64,000 nucleotides of DNA from JBBIQS01 sp037442205 (GCA_037442205.1 JBBIQS010000031.1:1-64000), one strand, 5' to 3'; counted from the first letter of the stretch, positions 17,198 to 25,980 are shown. The notes: generated by a model from the sequence alone, not told the origin. Numbers and translations: made by a program.

Positions 17198-17692
17198 ATG
17201 AGTGACCGCATTCCGATGACCAAGCCGGGGCTGCAGCGAATCAAGGACGAGCTGAAGCGGATCAAGTCCGTGGACAAGCCGCAGAACGTCCGTGACATCG
17301 AAGAGGCCCGCGCCCACGGCGACCTGTCGGAGAACGCCGAGTATCATGCCGCCAAGGACAAGCAGGGTCACATCGACGCCGAGATCCGCCGCTTGGAGGA
17401 CGTGGTCGCCCGGGCCGAGGTTATCGACACCTCCAAGCTCTCCGGGGACCGGGTGGTGTTCGGGGCCACGGTCGAGCTCGAGGACGCCGGCGGGGCCCAG
17501 GTGGTCTACCGGATCGTCGGGGACTTCGAGGCCGACATCAAGAAGGGCCTGATCTCGGTCAGCTCGCCCATCGCCCGGGCGATGATTGGCCGCGAGATCG
17601 GCGACTCGGTGAAGGTGCAAGCTCCTGGCGGAAGCAAGGAATTCGAGATCATCGACGTCCGCTTCGAGGATCTCGAAGGGGTTGGGACCTGA
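17198..17692 (+). CDS. greA: Transcription elongation factor GreA
   Basis: Rescues backtracked RNA polymerase by stimulating transcript cleavage in the secondary channel. The N-terminal coiled-coil hairpin carries the tip acidic residues in EEARAHGDLSENAEYHAAK (~31-49); the C-terminal FKBP-like domain ends in PIARAMIGREIGDSVKVQAPGG. With the ATG at 17198 (SD GGGAG) the product is 164 residues. A TTG five codons upstream is less likely. The leader holds a terminator-like hairpin. Confidence 0.96.
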   Translation: MSDRIPMTKPGLQRIKDELKRIKSVDKPQNVRDIEEARAHGDLSENAEYHAAKDKQGHIDAEIRRLEDVVARAEVIDTSKLSGDRVVFGATVELEDAGGAQVVYRIVGDFEADIKKGLISVSSPIARAMIGREIGDSVKVQAPGGSKEFEIIDVRFEDLEGVGT

Positions 17693-17716
17693 CGCGTCGG
17701 ACGGGCCTGCTAGGCT
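17689..17716 (+). promoter_or_regulatory. Possible recG promoter
   Basis: -35-like CTGACG (17689-17694), 16-base spacer, -10 TAGGCT (17711-17716), with recG starting 18 bases later. The -35 overlaps the greA stop codon. The match is moderate; recG may also be read through from greA. Confidence 0.35.
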
Positions 17717-17734
17717 TGCCGAGAGGCCTGGGGT

Positions 17735-20398
17735 GTGGCCATGGGCGTGCCCGGTTCCGCGCGTGAGATCCTGCAGTCCCTGCTGCCGGCGCTGAGCTAC
17801 GGCGTCCGCGACAACTTCGCCCATCTCTCCACCCTCAAGAAGCTCGAGGACCTGGTCCGCTCGGTGGCCCAGCGCGCCGAGAAGGCCGGCGCCGATCCGA
17901 AGTACCTGGGTCAACTGCTCCAAACCACTGAGGGATTCGATGCCGCCGCGGACGGCGTTCGCCGCGAGGCCCTGAGCCGGCTGGCCCGGGTGCTGGCGGT
18001 GGAGATGCCGCTGCCGGAGCCGCTGCGCAGGATTGCGCTCGATGTGGGGCCGGCGCTGACGCCGTCAGCCAAAACCGCGTCGGTGAACGAAGTGGTGGTC
18101 AAGCCGGCTGCGCGTCCGAATCAGAAGCCCCTCGACTCCTGCCTCGACAAGCTCGGCACCCGCTCGGGGCGAACGGAGGCGGCTCCTCCTCCGTCAGGGA
18201 AAGACAACCGCAAAGCCGCAGCTCCGAAGAAGCGCTCCCGCCGCGGCAATCCCGATGCGGAGTCGCGGGCCTCTGAAGAGGAGGTGGTCTATCCCTCCGT
18301 CTCGCCGACGCAGGGGCCGCTGGCCACGCCGCTGACGGCCATCGCCACTCCGCGCGGCAAGCTGGCCGCTTCGCTGGAGCAGCGCGGCATCCGCAAGGTC
18401 GGCGAGGTGCTCTTCTTCTTCCCGCGCACCTACGAGGATCGCCGCAATCCGGTGCCCATCGCCCGCCTGCAGCTGGGCGAGCGCGGGGTTTCGATCGGCA
18501 CGGTGAAGCTGATCGACGAGGTCCCGGTCCGCGGACGGCGCATCCTGCGGGTGGTGCTCGGCGACAACACCGGCTCGATCGCCGCCACCTGGTACCACTA
18601 TCCCTCGTGGATGAAGAAGCGCTTCAAGGTCGGCGAGCGCTACCTGTTTTCCGGAGAAATCCGCGCCTTTGCCGGCATGCGCGAGGTCTCGCATCCGGAG
18701 CTCGAGCCGGCCGAGTTGGTGGAGCAGGACCCGACCAGCTTCGGCCGGATCATCCCGATCTATCCGGGCTTTGACCGCGGCGAGCAGCACGGATTCCGCG
18801 CCCTCGCCCGCAAGGTCGTCGAGCACTTCGCCGACCAGGTGAGCGATCCGGTTCCCCAGGTCATCCGCGATCGGCTCAACCTTCCCGCGCTCTCCCACGC
18901 CCTGCGCCAGGTCCATTTCCCCGACGAGGTCGATCTCCAGAAGCTGGGACAACACCAGATGCCCGCTCAGCGGCGGCTGGCCTTCGACGAGCTCTTTCTG
19001 ATCCAGCTCGGCCTGGCCCTGCGCCGCAAGGGCGTGAAGCTGACCCCGGGCATTCAGTTCAAGGTCCCGCCCAGGCTGCTCGACAAGGCCAAGGCCGTGC
19101 TCCCGTTCCAGATGACCGGCGCCCAGTCCCGCGCCCTCGACGAGATCGCCGCCGACATGGCCCGACCGGAGCCGATGAATCGCCTGCTCCAAGGCGACGT
19201 GGGCTCGGGCAAGACCGCCGTCGCCACCGCCGCCGCGCTGGCCGCCATCGAGAATGGCTATCAGGTGGCCTTGATGGCCCCCACCGAAATCCTGGCGGAT
19301 CAGCATTTCCGCACTCTTTCCAGGTGGTTGGAGCCCAAGGGCTACAAGCTGGCGCTGCTCAAGTCCGGCACCTCGCGCAAGGAGAAGGACGAGGTCAAGG
19401 CCGCCCTCGCCAACGGCTCGGCGCAGCTGGCCGTCGGCACTCACGCGCTGCTGCAGGACGACGTCGAGCTCAAGAAGCTCGGCCTGGTGATCATCGACGA
19501 GCAGCATCGCTTCGGCGTGCTGCAGCGGGCGCGGCTGATCCAGAAGGGAGTCCGCCCCGACGTGCTGGTGATGACCGCCACGCCCATCCCGCGCACGCTG
19601 GCGATGACCCTCTACGGCGACCTCGACGTCTCGGTCCTCGACGAGCTGCCGCCGGGCCGCACCCCGGTCGAAACCCGCGTCTTCTCCGAGCGCCAGCGCG
19701 ACCGCGTCCACGAGACGGTCTTGCGCGAGCTGGAAAAGGGCCGGCAGGCGTTCGTGGTCTATCCGCTGGTCGAGGAATCGGAGAAGAGCGACCTGGCCAA
19801 TGCCACCGAGGGCGCCGCGCAACTGGCCGAGCGCTTCCCGGGCTTCCGCGTCGGGCTGGTCCACGGCCGGATGAAGGTCGAGGAAAAGGACGAGGTGATG
19901 CGGCAGGTTCGCGATCGCGAGATCCATGTCCTGGTCGCCACCACCGTGGTCGAGGTCGGCGTCGACGTCCCCAACGCCACGGTCATGGTCGTCGAGGCGG
20001 CTCACCGCTTCGGCCTGTCCCAGCTCCACCAGCTGCGGGGGCGGGTAGGGCGCGGCGCGGAGCGCTCGTACTGCCTGCTCATCGGCGCCGACTGGAACTC
20101 CGACGTCGCCTACCAGCGGCTGCAGATCATGGCCCGCTCCACCGATGGCTTCGTCATCGCCGAGAAGGATCTCGAGCTGCGCGGCCCGGGCGAATTCCTC
20201 GGCACCCGCCAGTCCGGCCTGCCCGAGCTCATGGTCGCCGACCTCACCCGCGATCTGGACCTGCTGGCCGCCGCCAAGCGCGAGGCCTTCCGCCTGGCCG
20301 ACGAAGATCCGAAGCTCGATCGCCCGGAACATCGCCAGCTCCGCCAGGCCCTCGACGAGCGGTGGGAAGGCAAGCTGTCGCTGGCGCGAATCGGCTAG
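17735..20398 (+). CDS. recG: ATP-dependent DNA helicase RecG
   Basis: Branch-migration helicase for stalled forks and recombination intermediates. The wedge/OB domain begins near residue 200 (LEQRGIRKVGEVLFFFPRTYEDRR). The motor has motif I GDVGSGKT, motif II as DEQH (IIDEQHRFGV), MTATPIPRTLAMTLYGDLD (motif III) and motifs V/VI VATTVVEVGVDVPNA and HQLRGRVGRG. At 887 residues it is about 190 longer than E. coli RecG; the N-terminal extension has a helical part (~8-115) and a basic low-complexity linker (KKRSRRGN). GTG is taken as start; an ATG two codons later is equally possible. The stop overlaps the convergent antiporter stop (CTAG). Confidence 0.95.
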   Translation: MAMGVPGSAREILQSLLPALSYGVRDNFAHLSTLKKLEDLVRSVAQRAEKAGADPKYLGQLLQTTEGFDAAADGVRREALSRLARVLAVEMPLPEPLRRIALDVGPALTPSAKTASVNEVVVKPAARPNQKPLDSCLDKLGTRSGRTEAAPPPSGKDNRKAAAPKKRSRRGNPDAESRASEEEVVYPSVSPTQGPLATPLTAIATPRGKLAASLEQRGIRKVGEVLFFFPRTYEDRRNPVPIARLQLGERGVSIGTVKLIDEVPVRGRRILRVVLGDNTGSIAATWYHYPSWMKKRFKVGERYLFSGEIRAFAGMREVSHPELEPAELVEQDPTSFGRIIPIYPGFDRGEQHGFRALARKVVEHFADQVSDPVPQVIRDRLNLPALSHALRQVHFPDEVDLQKLGQHQMPAQRRLAFDELFLIQLGLALRRKGVKLTPGIQFKVPPRLLDKAKAVLPFQMTGAQSRALDEIAADMARPEPMNRLLQGDVGSGKTAVATAAALAAIENGYQVALMAPTEILADQHFRTLSRWLEPKGYKLALLKSGTSRKEKDEVKAALANGSAQLAVGTHALLQDDVELKKLGLVIIDEQHRFGVLQRARLIQKGVRPDVLVMTATPIPRTLAMTLYGDLDVSVLDELPPGRTPVETRVFSERQRDRVHETVLRELEKGRQAFVVYPLVEESEKSDLANATEGAAQLAERFPGFRVGLVHGRMKVEEKDEVMRQVRDREIHVLVATTVVEVGVDVPNATVMVVEAAHRFGLSQLHQLRGRVGRGAERSYCLLIGADWNSDVAYQRLQIMARSTDGFVIAEKDLELRGPGEFLGTRQSGLPELMVADLTRDLDLLAAAKREAFRLADEDPKLDRPEHRQLRQALDERWEGKLSLARIG

Positions 20399-22476
20399 CT
20401 GGCGGATCCGCCGGGCGGCGGTGGCGCGCCGGTAAGTACCTGTCTCGCCTGCTGAAGTGCCTCGTCGGTGCCGGCCAGGGCGAGCACGTCGCCGGCCTGC
20501 AGCGCCTCGTCGACATTGGGGACCAGCACATCTCCGCCGCCGCGGTGGATGGCCAGGACCGTGGCTCCGGTCAGGCCCCGCAAGTTCATCTGGGCCAGGG
20601 TCTTTCCCACGGCATTGCTCGTCTCGCCGAGGGCCACCAGCGCCGGCTCGCCGAGCCCCGGCAGCAGTCCGCGCACCTTTGCCAGCGCCTGCTCGATGGG
20701 CGTCTTCGGGGCCCGCGACTGAGCCTGCAGCGCCTCGACAATCACCTCGGCGCCCGCCCGGACGTGCCCCTGGAGGTTGCGGGCACTCCTCCAGAACCCC
20801 GCCGCCAGCATCGCCAAAAGCAGCGCGAGGGCCACCGCCGCGTGGACTCCGGGGAGGAACGGCTGAGTCACGGCGACCAGCGGACCCCCGACCAGCAGCA
20901 CCAGGGTCAGCTGGATGGCGGCCACCAGCATCCCGCGGGGCGCTGCTGCCAGATCCGTCCGTCCGGCGGCGGCGTCGGGGAGCGCCACCCGGGCCAGCAG
21001 CATCGCCAGCCTCCGCGAAACCCGCACCACTCCGGCCACGAACGGCAGCGAAACCACCACCGCCGCCAGCACCACCAGCCAGCGCAGGACCTCAGGGGAG
21101 AGCGACAGCGAGCGCTGGAGAATCGCCACCGCTCGCTGCAGCGAGACCGCGGTCCCGATCGCGATCGCCAACAGGAACAGCGCATCCACCAGCAGGCGCC
21201 GAATCAGCCGCCGGACCGCCGCGCCCCGGGTGCGCCCGCGCGGCGCCGCTCGCAGGCCGGCGATCCATGTCCCGTAGAGCGCGGCAAAGGTCTGCAGCGG
21301 CCGGGGAAGATGGCGGTCCACGAAGCCGGCGGTGGCGCCCGAGGCTCGAATCAGCCAAGGAGTCGAGAGCGAGGTCACCGCCGAGACCGATACCACCACC
21401 GGATAGAGGAACTCCCGGGTAGCGCCCAGCGCCATCCCGAGGCCGGCGATGATGTAGGAGAACTCTCCGATCTGAGCGAGGCTCATCCCGGACTGCACCG
21501 CGGTGCGCACCCCGTTGCCGGTGAGGAACGCCCCCAGCGTCACCCCGAGCACCTTGCCGCCAATCACCGTCGCGGTCAGCGCCGCCACCGCGTACCAGTG
21601 CCGAACCACCAGCGCTGGGTCGATCATCATCCCCACCGAGACGAAGAACACTGCCGCGAACATGTCGCGAACCGGCGCGATCAGCTCGTCGATGGTCTTC
21701 TCCTCCCCGGACTCGGAGACCAGCGACCCGGCCAGGAATGCCCCCAACGCCACCGAATAGCCCAGCGCGAGGGCGATCAGCGAGATCCCGAAGCAGATCG
21801 CCACCGCAGAGATCAGCGTCGTCTCCGGCCGCTTCAGCGCCACCACCGCCCGCATCAGCCTCGGGACCACCAGCAGCCCGACCACCACCAGCGCCGCCAG
21901 GAACGCCGCCAGTCGCCCGGTCGTCGCCGCCAGCGCGCTCGCCGACAGGCCTTTGCCACTGGCGATCGCGGTCAGCGCCGCCATCAGCACCACCGCGATC
22001 AGGTCCTCGACGATCAGCACCCCGACCACGAATCCCCGCGGCGCTCCCTTGATCCCCAACTCCTCGTAAATCTTGGCGATGATGGTGGTGCTCGAGATCG
22101 CGACCGCCGCGCCGGTGAACAGGCTCTCGAGAATGGTCCATCCGAGCTCCCGGCCGACCATGACCCCGAGCCACACCATCAAGCTGCTCTCGAGCACGGC
22201 GGTCACGCCTGCGGTCGGGCCGACCTGCACCAGCTTGCGGATGCTGAACTCGAGCCCCAGGGAGAACATCAGCAGGATGACCCCCAGCTCCGACAGCGTC
22301 TGCACGATCGCGCGGTCGGCCACCAGCGGTATCGGGACGTGCGGCCCGATGATCAGCCCGGCGATCAGGTAGCCGAGCACCACCGGCTGCCGCAGCCAGT
22401 GGAAGGCCACCGTCACCACCGCCGACACCCCGAGCACGATCGTCAGGGCTTTCAGGAACTCGGGCGCGCTGTGCAT
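20395..22476 (-). CDS. Kef-type monovalent cation:proton antiporter with TrkA-C domain
   Basis: CPA2 family membrane transporter. The N-terminal ~390 residues form the Na+/H+-exchanger fold (VLGYLIAGLIIGPH, LLMFSLGLEFS, and TTIIAKIYEELGI for the discontinuous helix region). Further hydrophobic segments, unusual for KefB/C, run from ~420 to ~580 (VVVSLPFVAGVVRVS, ALALLLAMLAAGFW). The C-terminal ~85 residues are a TrkA-C/RCK_C regulatory domain (AVGKTLAQMNLRGLTGATVLAI to DVLALAGTDEALQQ). A full RCK_N nucleotide-binding domain is not evident. It is convergent with recG and shares the CTAG overlap. Confidence 0.9.
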   Translation of the reverse strand: MHSAPEFLKALTIVLGVSAVVTVAFHWLRQPVVLGYLIAGLIIGPHVPIPLVADRAIVQTLSELGVILLMFSLGLEFSIRKLVQVGPTAGVTAVLESSLMVWLGVMVGRELGWTILESLFTGAAVAISSTTIIAKIYEELGIKGAPRGFVVGVLIVEDLIAVVLMAALTAIASGKGLSASALAATTGRLAAFLAALVVVGLLVVPRLMRAVVALKRPETTLISAVAICFGISLIALALGYSVALGAFLAGSLVSESGEEKTIDELIAPVRDMFAAVFFVSVGMMIDPALVVRHWYAVAALTATVIGGKVLGVTLGAFLTGNGVRTAVQSGMSLAQIGEFSYIIAGLGMALGATREFLYPVVVSVSAVTSLSTPWLIRASGATAGFVDRHLPRPLQTFAALYGTWIAGLRAAPRGRTRGAAVRRLIRRLLVDALFLLAIAIGTAVSLQRAVAILQRSLSLSPEVLRWLVVLAAVVVSLPFVAGVVRVSRRLAMLLARVALPDAAAGRTDLAAAPRGMLVAAIQLTLVLLVGGPLVAVTQPFLPGVHAAVALALLLAMLAAGFWRSARNLQGHVRAGAEVIVEALQAQSRAPKTPIEQALAKVRGLLPGLGEPALVALGETSNAVGKTLAQMNLRGLTGATVLAIHRGGGDVLVPNVDEALQAGDVLALAGTDEALQQARQVLTGAPPPPGGSAS

Positions 22477-22873
22477 GCCGGCTATGCTTGTTGCTCCGGC
22501 CCTCCGTCACGGCAAGGGCGTCCTTCGCCCTTCGACGCCATCTGCTTGCCAGTGGCTATCCGCTCGCCCGCCTTGTCGGCGCCCGCTTGTTCGCCCGATC
22601 TCTCGACCGCGGCACGCTGCCGCTCGACGACTTGGGCGGACCGGCCTTCCCGGACCCGGCTCGGCGGCTGCCGATTCTGCTTGTGCCCGCCGTTGCTGGG
22701 GATTTCCTGGTGCGGCGAACGCCCGCGGCCTCGGCGGTGCGCTGCCATCGCGCCGGCCGCTCCCTGCGGTCCATGCCGGGACCGCAGGTCACCGTTCTGG
22801 CCTCCTATCCCCAGCCATCCACCGCATCCGCCCCGCGTTGACGCGCCTGGGCACCTTCTCTAGAGTGGCGCGC
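22477..22873. other. Intergenic with promoter for the zinc-ribbon cluster
   Basis: About 400 bases between the antiporter start and the zinc-ribbon gene. Overlapping ORFs on both strands have mixed third-position composition and no convincing start, so I do not call them. The only clear signal is the promoter at its right end. Confidence 0.5.
22838..22866 (+). promoter_or_regulatory. Strong promoter directly upstream of a leaderless zinc-ribbon gene
   Basis: -35 TTGACG (22838-22843), exact 17-base spacer, -10 TAGAGT (22861-22866). The ATG follows only seven bases after the -10 box, so transcription should start at or next to the start codon. Confidence 0.65.
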
Positions 22874-23431
22874 ATGATCGTCTGCCCCCTGTGCGAGCAC
22901 CAGCAGGTCCAAGGCAACGTCTGCGATGGCTGCGGCAAGGAGCTGGCCCCTCCAGCCCCGATCCCGGACTCCTCCGCGGTCATGCCCGAGCTCGAATCGA
23001 CCTCCATCGCCTCCGCCGGCGCCGTCGCCCCGGCCGAGCCCATGGTCGAGCTCGCCAACCACCGCGTCGACGCCGTGGTCGTCCCCGCCGAGAAGATGCC
23101 CGACCTCGAGCTGACCGGCTTCGCCTCGGCCCCGGCCGCCGCCGCCGAGGCCATCCCCGAGCTCGAGCTCGAGCGCACCCTGTTCGCCGACGACGGAGTC
23201 CGCACTCCCGCCCCCAAGGTGCTGGTCTGCCGCTACTGCGGAGCCCAGCAGCCCGTCGAGAAAGGCGTCCTCTGCGACGGCTGTGGCAACCGCCTGCCGG
23301 TCTACGCCAATGCCGCGCGGAAGGCCGAGGTCGAGCTGACCCTGAACTGCCCGTCGTGCGGCGTGATCGGCCAGCCCGGCCGCCGCTGCCGCTCCTGCGG
23401 CGCCTTCGTCAAGTCGCCCGAGGTCAGCTGA
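22874..23431 (+). CDS. Zinc-ribbon protein with Ala/Glu-rich linker
   Basis: 185 residues with three small zinc-ribbon knuckle pairs: N-terminal CPLCEHQQVQGNVCDGCGK, a middle pair CRYCGAQQPVEKGVLCDGCG, and a C-terminal pair CPSCGVIGQPGRRCRSCG. An acidic, Ala-rich linker (PELESTSIAS, PELELERTLF) joins the first two. No catalytic residues are evident; it is probably an adaptor or scaffold. The start is the ATG seven bases after a -10 box, with no Shine-Dalgarno. It begins a group of four same-strand genes of which two are zinc-ribbon proteins. Confidence 0.8.
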   Translation: MIVCPLCEHQQVQGNVCDGCGKELAPPAPIPDSSAVMPELESTSIASAGAVAPAEPMVELANHRVDAVVVPAEKMPDLELTGFASAPAAAAEAIPELELERTLFADDGVRTPAPKVLVCRYCGAQQPVEKGVLCDGCGNRLPVYANAARKAEVELTLNCPSCGVIGQPGRRCRSCGAFVKSPEVS

Positions 23432-23457
23432 CCTGCGGCGCACTCTCCCCCATCCGC

Positions 23458-23769
23458 ATGGCCACTCCCGAAGATCCCCGCTCTGAGATGGAGCGCCTCG
23501 AGCTGGCGCTGCGCGACCGCTCCTCGATCCGCGACCTGTTCGCCGCCTTCTTCCTGTCGATGCTGGGACTGGTGGCTTTCGGGGTCAGCATGCGGCTGCT
23601 GCACGACTCCGCCTCGCTGCCCAAGTTCTTCTGGCCCGTCGCGGCGCTGTTCCTGGGGTGCCTGGGCGGGGCGATCAGGCTGGGCATCCGCGGCCGCGGC
23701 AAGGTGCACGTCGAGCGCGCCCAATTCAGCCGCTACAAGGCCCTGCGCGATCAGCTCGGGCAGCAGTAG
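23458..23769 (+). CDS. Small two-helix membrane protein
   Basis: 103 residues of unknown function. Two hydrophobic segments, DLFAAFFLSMLGLVAFGVSM and FFWPVAALFLGCLGGAIRLG, are joined by a short loop; the N-terminus is charged (RSEMERLELALRDRSS) and the C-terminus basic. Both ends probably face the cytoplasm. It starts 26 bases after the zinc-ribbon gene and is likely cotranscribed with it. Confidence 0.7.
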   Translation: MATPEDPRSEMERLELALRDRSSIRDLFAAFFLSMLGLVAFGVSMRLLHDSASLPKFFWPVAALFLGCLGGAIRLGIRGRGKVHVERAQFSRYKALRDQLGQQ

Positions 23770-23796
23770 CCCGCACCCGTTAGTCAGAGGGGTGGT

Positions 23797-23826
23797 TTGG
23801 CCTGCCGGGTCGGCTTCGGCTAGACT
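23797..23826 (+). promoter_or_regulatory. Promoter of the second zinc-ribbon gene
   Basis: -35-like TTGGCC (23797-23802), 18-base spacer, -10 TAGACT (23821-23826), 33 bases upstream of the ATG. Confidence 0.5.
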
Positions 23827-23859
23827 CGGGCGGATTTCTCGTCGAGGGAGCGCGCGTCC

Positions 23860-24504
23860 ATGCCTGAGATCATTCAGTTCGTCCGCAACTACGAGGACCT
23901 GTCCACCGACCGCGGGTACCAGTTCAAGTTCCACTGCGACCACTGCGGCAACGGCTACATGAGCACCTTCGAGGCCTCGATGCTGGGGATGGCCTCTGGG
24001 CTGCTCAGCGCTGCCGGCTCGATCTTCGGCGGCATCTTCGGCCAGGCCGGGCACAGCGCCTACCAGGTGCAGCAGGCCATCGGCGGCAAGGCCCACGACG
24101 ACGCGCTGCGCAAGGCGGTCGAGGAGATCAAGCACAAGTTCAAGCAGTGCTCGCGGTGCGGGAAGTGGGTCTGCCCCGAGGTCTGCTGGAACGAGAAGCG
24201 CAACCTGTGCGAGGACTGCGCCCCCGACCTGGCCGAGGAGACCGCCGCCGCCCAGGCCCAGGCTGCCCGGGATCAGATCCACCAGAAGGCCGCCAACACC
24301 GACCTGGTCTCCGACGTGGACATGAAGGTCGAGGCCATCGCCAACTGCTCCAGCTGCGGAGCGCGGCTGGGCTCGGCCAAGTTCTGCCCCGACTGCGGCC
24401 AGGCGGTGAACGCCAAGGTCAAGTGCGGCAAGTGCGGCGCCGAGCTGCCGGCCAGCACCAAGTTCTGCCCCGAGTGCGGCGAGGCGCGCCGCCCGCGTCC
24501 GTAA
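23860..24504 (+). CDS. Multi zinc-ribbon protein
   Basis: 214 residues. An N-terminal CDHCGNGY knuckle is followed by a Gly/Ala hydrophobic stretch (MLGMASGLLSAAGSIFGGIFG) that may contact membrane. Then come CSRCGKWVCPEVCWNEKRNLCEDC and a C-terminal double zinc ribbon: CSSCGARLGSAKFCPDCG and CGKCGAELPASTKFCPECG. Double zinc ribbons usually mediate protein or nucleic-acid contacts. A good SD (GAGGGAG) precedes the ATG. The function is unknown, but it sits next to the PH-like-repeat gene and probably works with it. Confidence 0.85.
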   Translation: MPEIIQFVRNYEDLSTDRGYQFKFHCDHCGNGYMSTFEASMLGMASGLLSAAGSIFGGIFGQAGHSAYQVQQAIGGKAHDDALRKAVEEIKHKFKQCSRCGKWVCPEVCWNEKRNLCEDCAPDLAEETAAAQAQAARDQIHQKAANTDLVSDVDMKVEAIANCSSCGARLGSAKFCPDCGQAVNAKVKCGKCGAELPASTKFCPECGEARRPRP

Positions 24505-24591
24505 GAGGCGAATTCGATCGACTGGAAGCGGATCGCCGGCCTGTTCAAGGTCGGCGATTCGCGTTTGAAGGGCATTTTCGGGAGCGAGGCC

Positions 24592-25959
24592 ATGGCGCAG
24601 CCATTCAGCGGGACTCTGACCATTCGCGACGGCAGCGGGGCGCAGCTCGAGAGCGGCGAGGCGAGCTTCGTGGTCGAGCCCGGGGCGCTGCAGGCCAGCC
24701 CCAAGGGCCAGCCCGGCCTGCGGGTGGACTGGGCCGACGTCGACGCCGTCGAGGTGGGCGACTACCTGCTGCGGCTCAAGCTGGCCAGCGGCGAGTGGAT
24801 CGAGCTGTCGATGCTCGGCAAGCGCACCCGCGAGCTCACCGACGGACTGCAGCAGTCGCTGCGGGCCTTCCAGGCCAAGAACCTGCTCCTGGAGGAGCCG
24901 GTGGGCGGCGAGGCTTTCGAGTGCGAGCTGACGCGCGAAGGGGCTTCGATGGCGGCCCAGGCCCGCATCTTCGCCACCAGCCTGGTGCTGGTGCCGCAGG
25001 CGGCGACGCCCTTCAACGTCCCCTTTGGCGAGCTCGAATCCTTCGCCTTCGACGAAGGGCGCTATGCGGTCGACGTGAAGGCGCTGGGCGGGGAGCTGTC
25101 GCTGTCGAAGCTGGGGAAGCAGACCCAGCCGTTCCTGCGGCTGCTGGAGCAGAGGCTGGCCGAGCTCCGGCAACGGGGAGCGAGCGCGCTGGCGGCGCTG
25201 CTGCCGCAAGTCCCCTCGATGCAGGCCCGCAGGCTGGGGGCGGCGCTCTCGGACGGCGTGCCGGCGCGGCGCGAGCAGCTCGACGCCATCAGTCCGGCGA
25301 TCTGGCCGGCGCTGGTGCAGGCGGCGGTGCGGACCAAGGGGCTGCGCGAGACCGTCGAGGCCCTGAGTGCGCTCTGCCCGCCGGGCGAGATCGCGGTCGC
25401 GATCAAGGAGACCAACCAGCGGCAGGACTCGGAGGCCGACGACGCGCCCACCGGCGAGGAGCTGGCGCAGGCCGGCAACGGCGACAACCAGGAGCCCGGA
25501 CCGGTGTACGACGGGAACCCGGGCAATGGGACCGAGGAACCGATGGAGGGGAGGGTGGTCTGGTTCGCCTTCCCGATCCTGGCCGAGGATCGCAAGAAGC
25601 CCGGGAATGCGGTGGCGGTGGAGGCGGTGACCCGCGCCGGGCGGGCGACCTACTTCTTCCGCATCGCGCCGCCGGAGGTCTACCAGAGCGCGTCGTGGGA
25701 GGAGCTGCGGCAGCTGGCGCGGGATCGGGTGCGCTCGGTGTCGCGGGCGCTGGTGGCCCTGAGCTTCAAGCGCGAGCCGATCTACCTGTCGCAGGAGAAG
25801 CTCGACACCGCGCCCTACGCTCGCTATCGGCTGGCGATGCGGCTTTCGACCGCGCTGCGCTCCTCGCGGGCGACCTTCGTCGGGCGCGCCATCCACGGCA
25901 AGGGATGGCAGAAACAGCTCGAGGCCGCCCTGGCCCGAGTGCAGGGAAACGCCAAGTAA
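24592..25959 (+). CDS. Protein with two PH-like repeats and a conserved C-terminal domain
   Basis: No family recognised. Two consecutive ~95-residue units look homologous: YLLRLKLASGEWIELSMLGKR and YAVDVKALGGELSLSKLGKQ, each followed by an amphipathic helix (TRELTDGLQQSLRAF, TQPFLRLLEQRLAEL); this is the layout of PH-like domains. After an acidic linker, residues ~320-455 form a third domain (GRVVWFAFPILAEDRK to RATFVGRAIHGKGWQ). The ATG has a strong SD (GGGAGCGAGG). Codon use is also coding-like in the 87 bases between it and the previous stop, so an earlier start (TTG at 24565 or ATC at 24517) is possible. Confidence 0.75.
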   Translation: MAQPFSGTLTIRDGSGAQLESGEASFVVEPGALQASPKGQPGLRVDWADVDAVEVGDYLLRLKLASGEWIELSMLGKRTRELTDGLQQSLRAFQAKNLLLEEPVGGEAFECELTREGASMAAQARIFATSLVLVPQAATPFNVPFGELESFAFDEGRYAVDVKALGGELSLSKLGKQTQPFLRLLEQRLAELRQRGASALAALLPQVPSMQARRLGAALSDGVPARREQLDAISPAIWPALVQAAVRTKGLRETVEALSALCPPGEIAVAIKETNQRQDSEADDAPTGEELAQAGNGDNQEPGPVYDGNPGNGTEEPMEGRVVWFAFPILAEDRKKPGNAVAVEAVTRAGRATYFFRIAPPEVYQSASWEELRQLARDRVRSVSRALVALSFKREPIYLSQEKLDTAPYARYRLAMRLSTALRSSRATFVGRAIHGKGWQKQLEAALARVQGNAK

Positions 25960-25980
25960 AGCGGTGCGTTGCGCCCCTCC

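Noticed and set aside
22488..22841. 117-codon frame in the gap upstream of the zinc-ribbon gene
   Set aside because: TTG start without SD, mixed third-position GC, a competing frame on the other strand and no recognisable domain. Not convincing, though a small gene here cannot be excluded.
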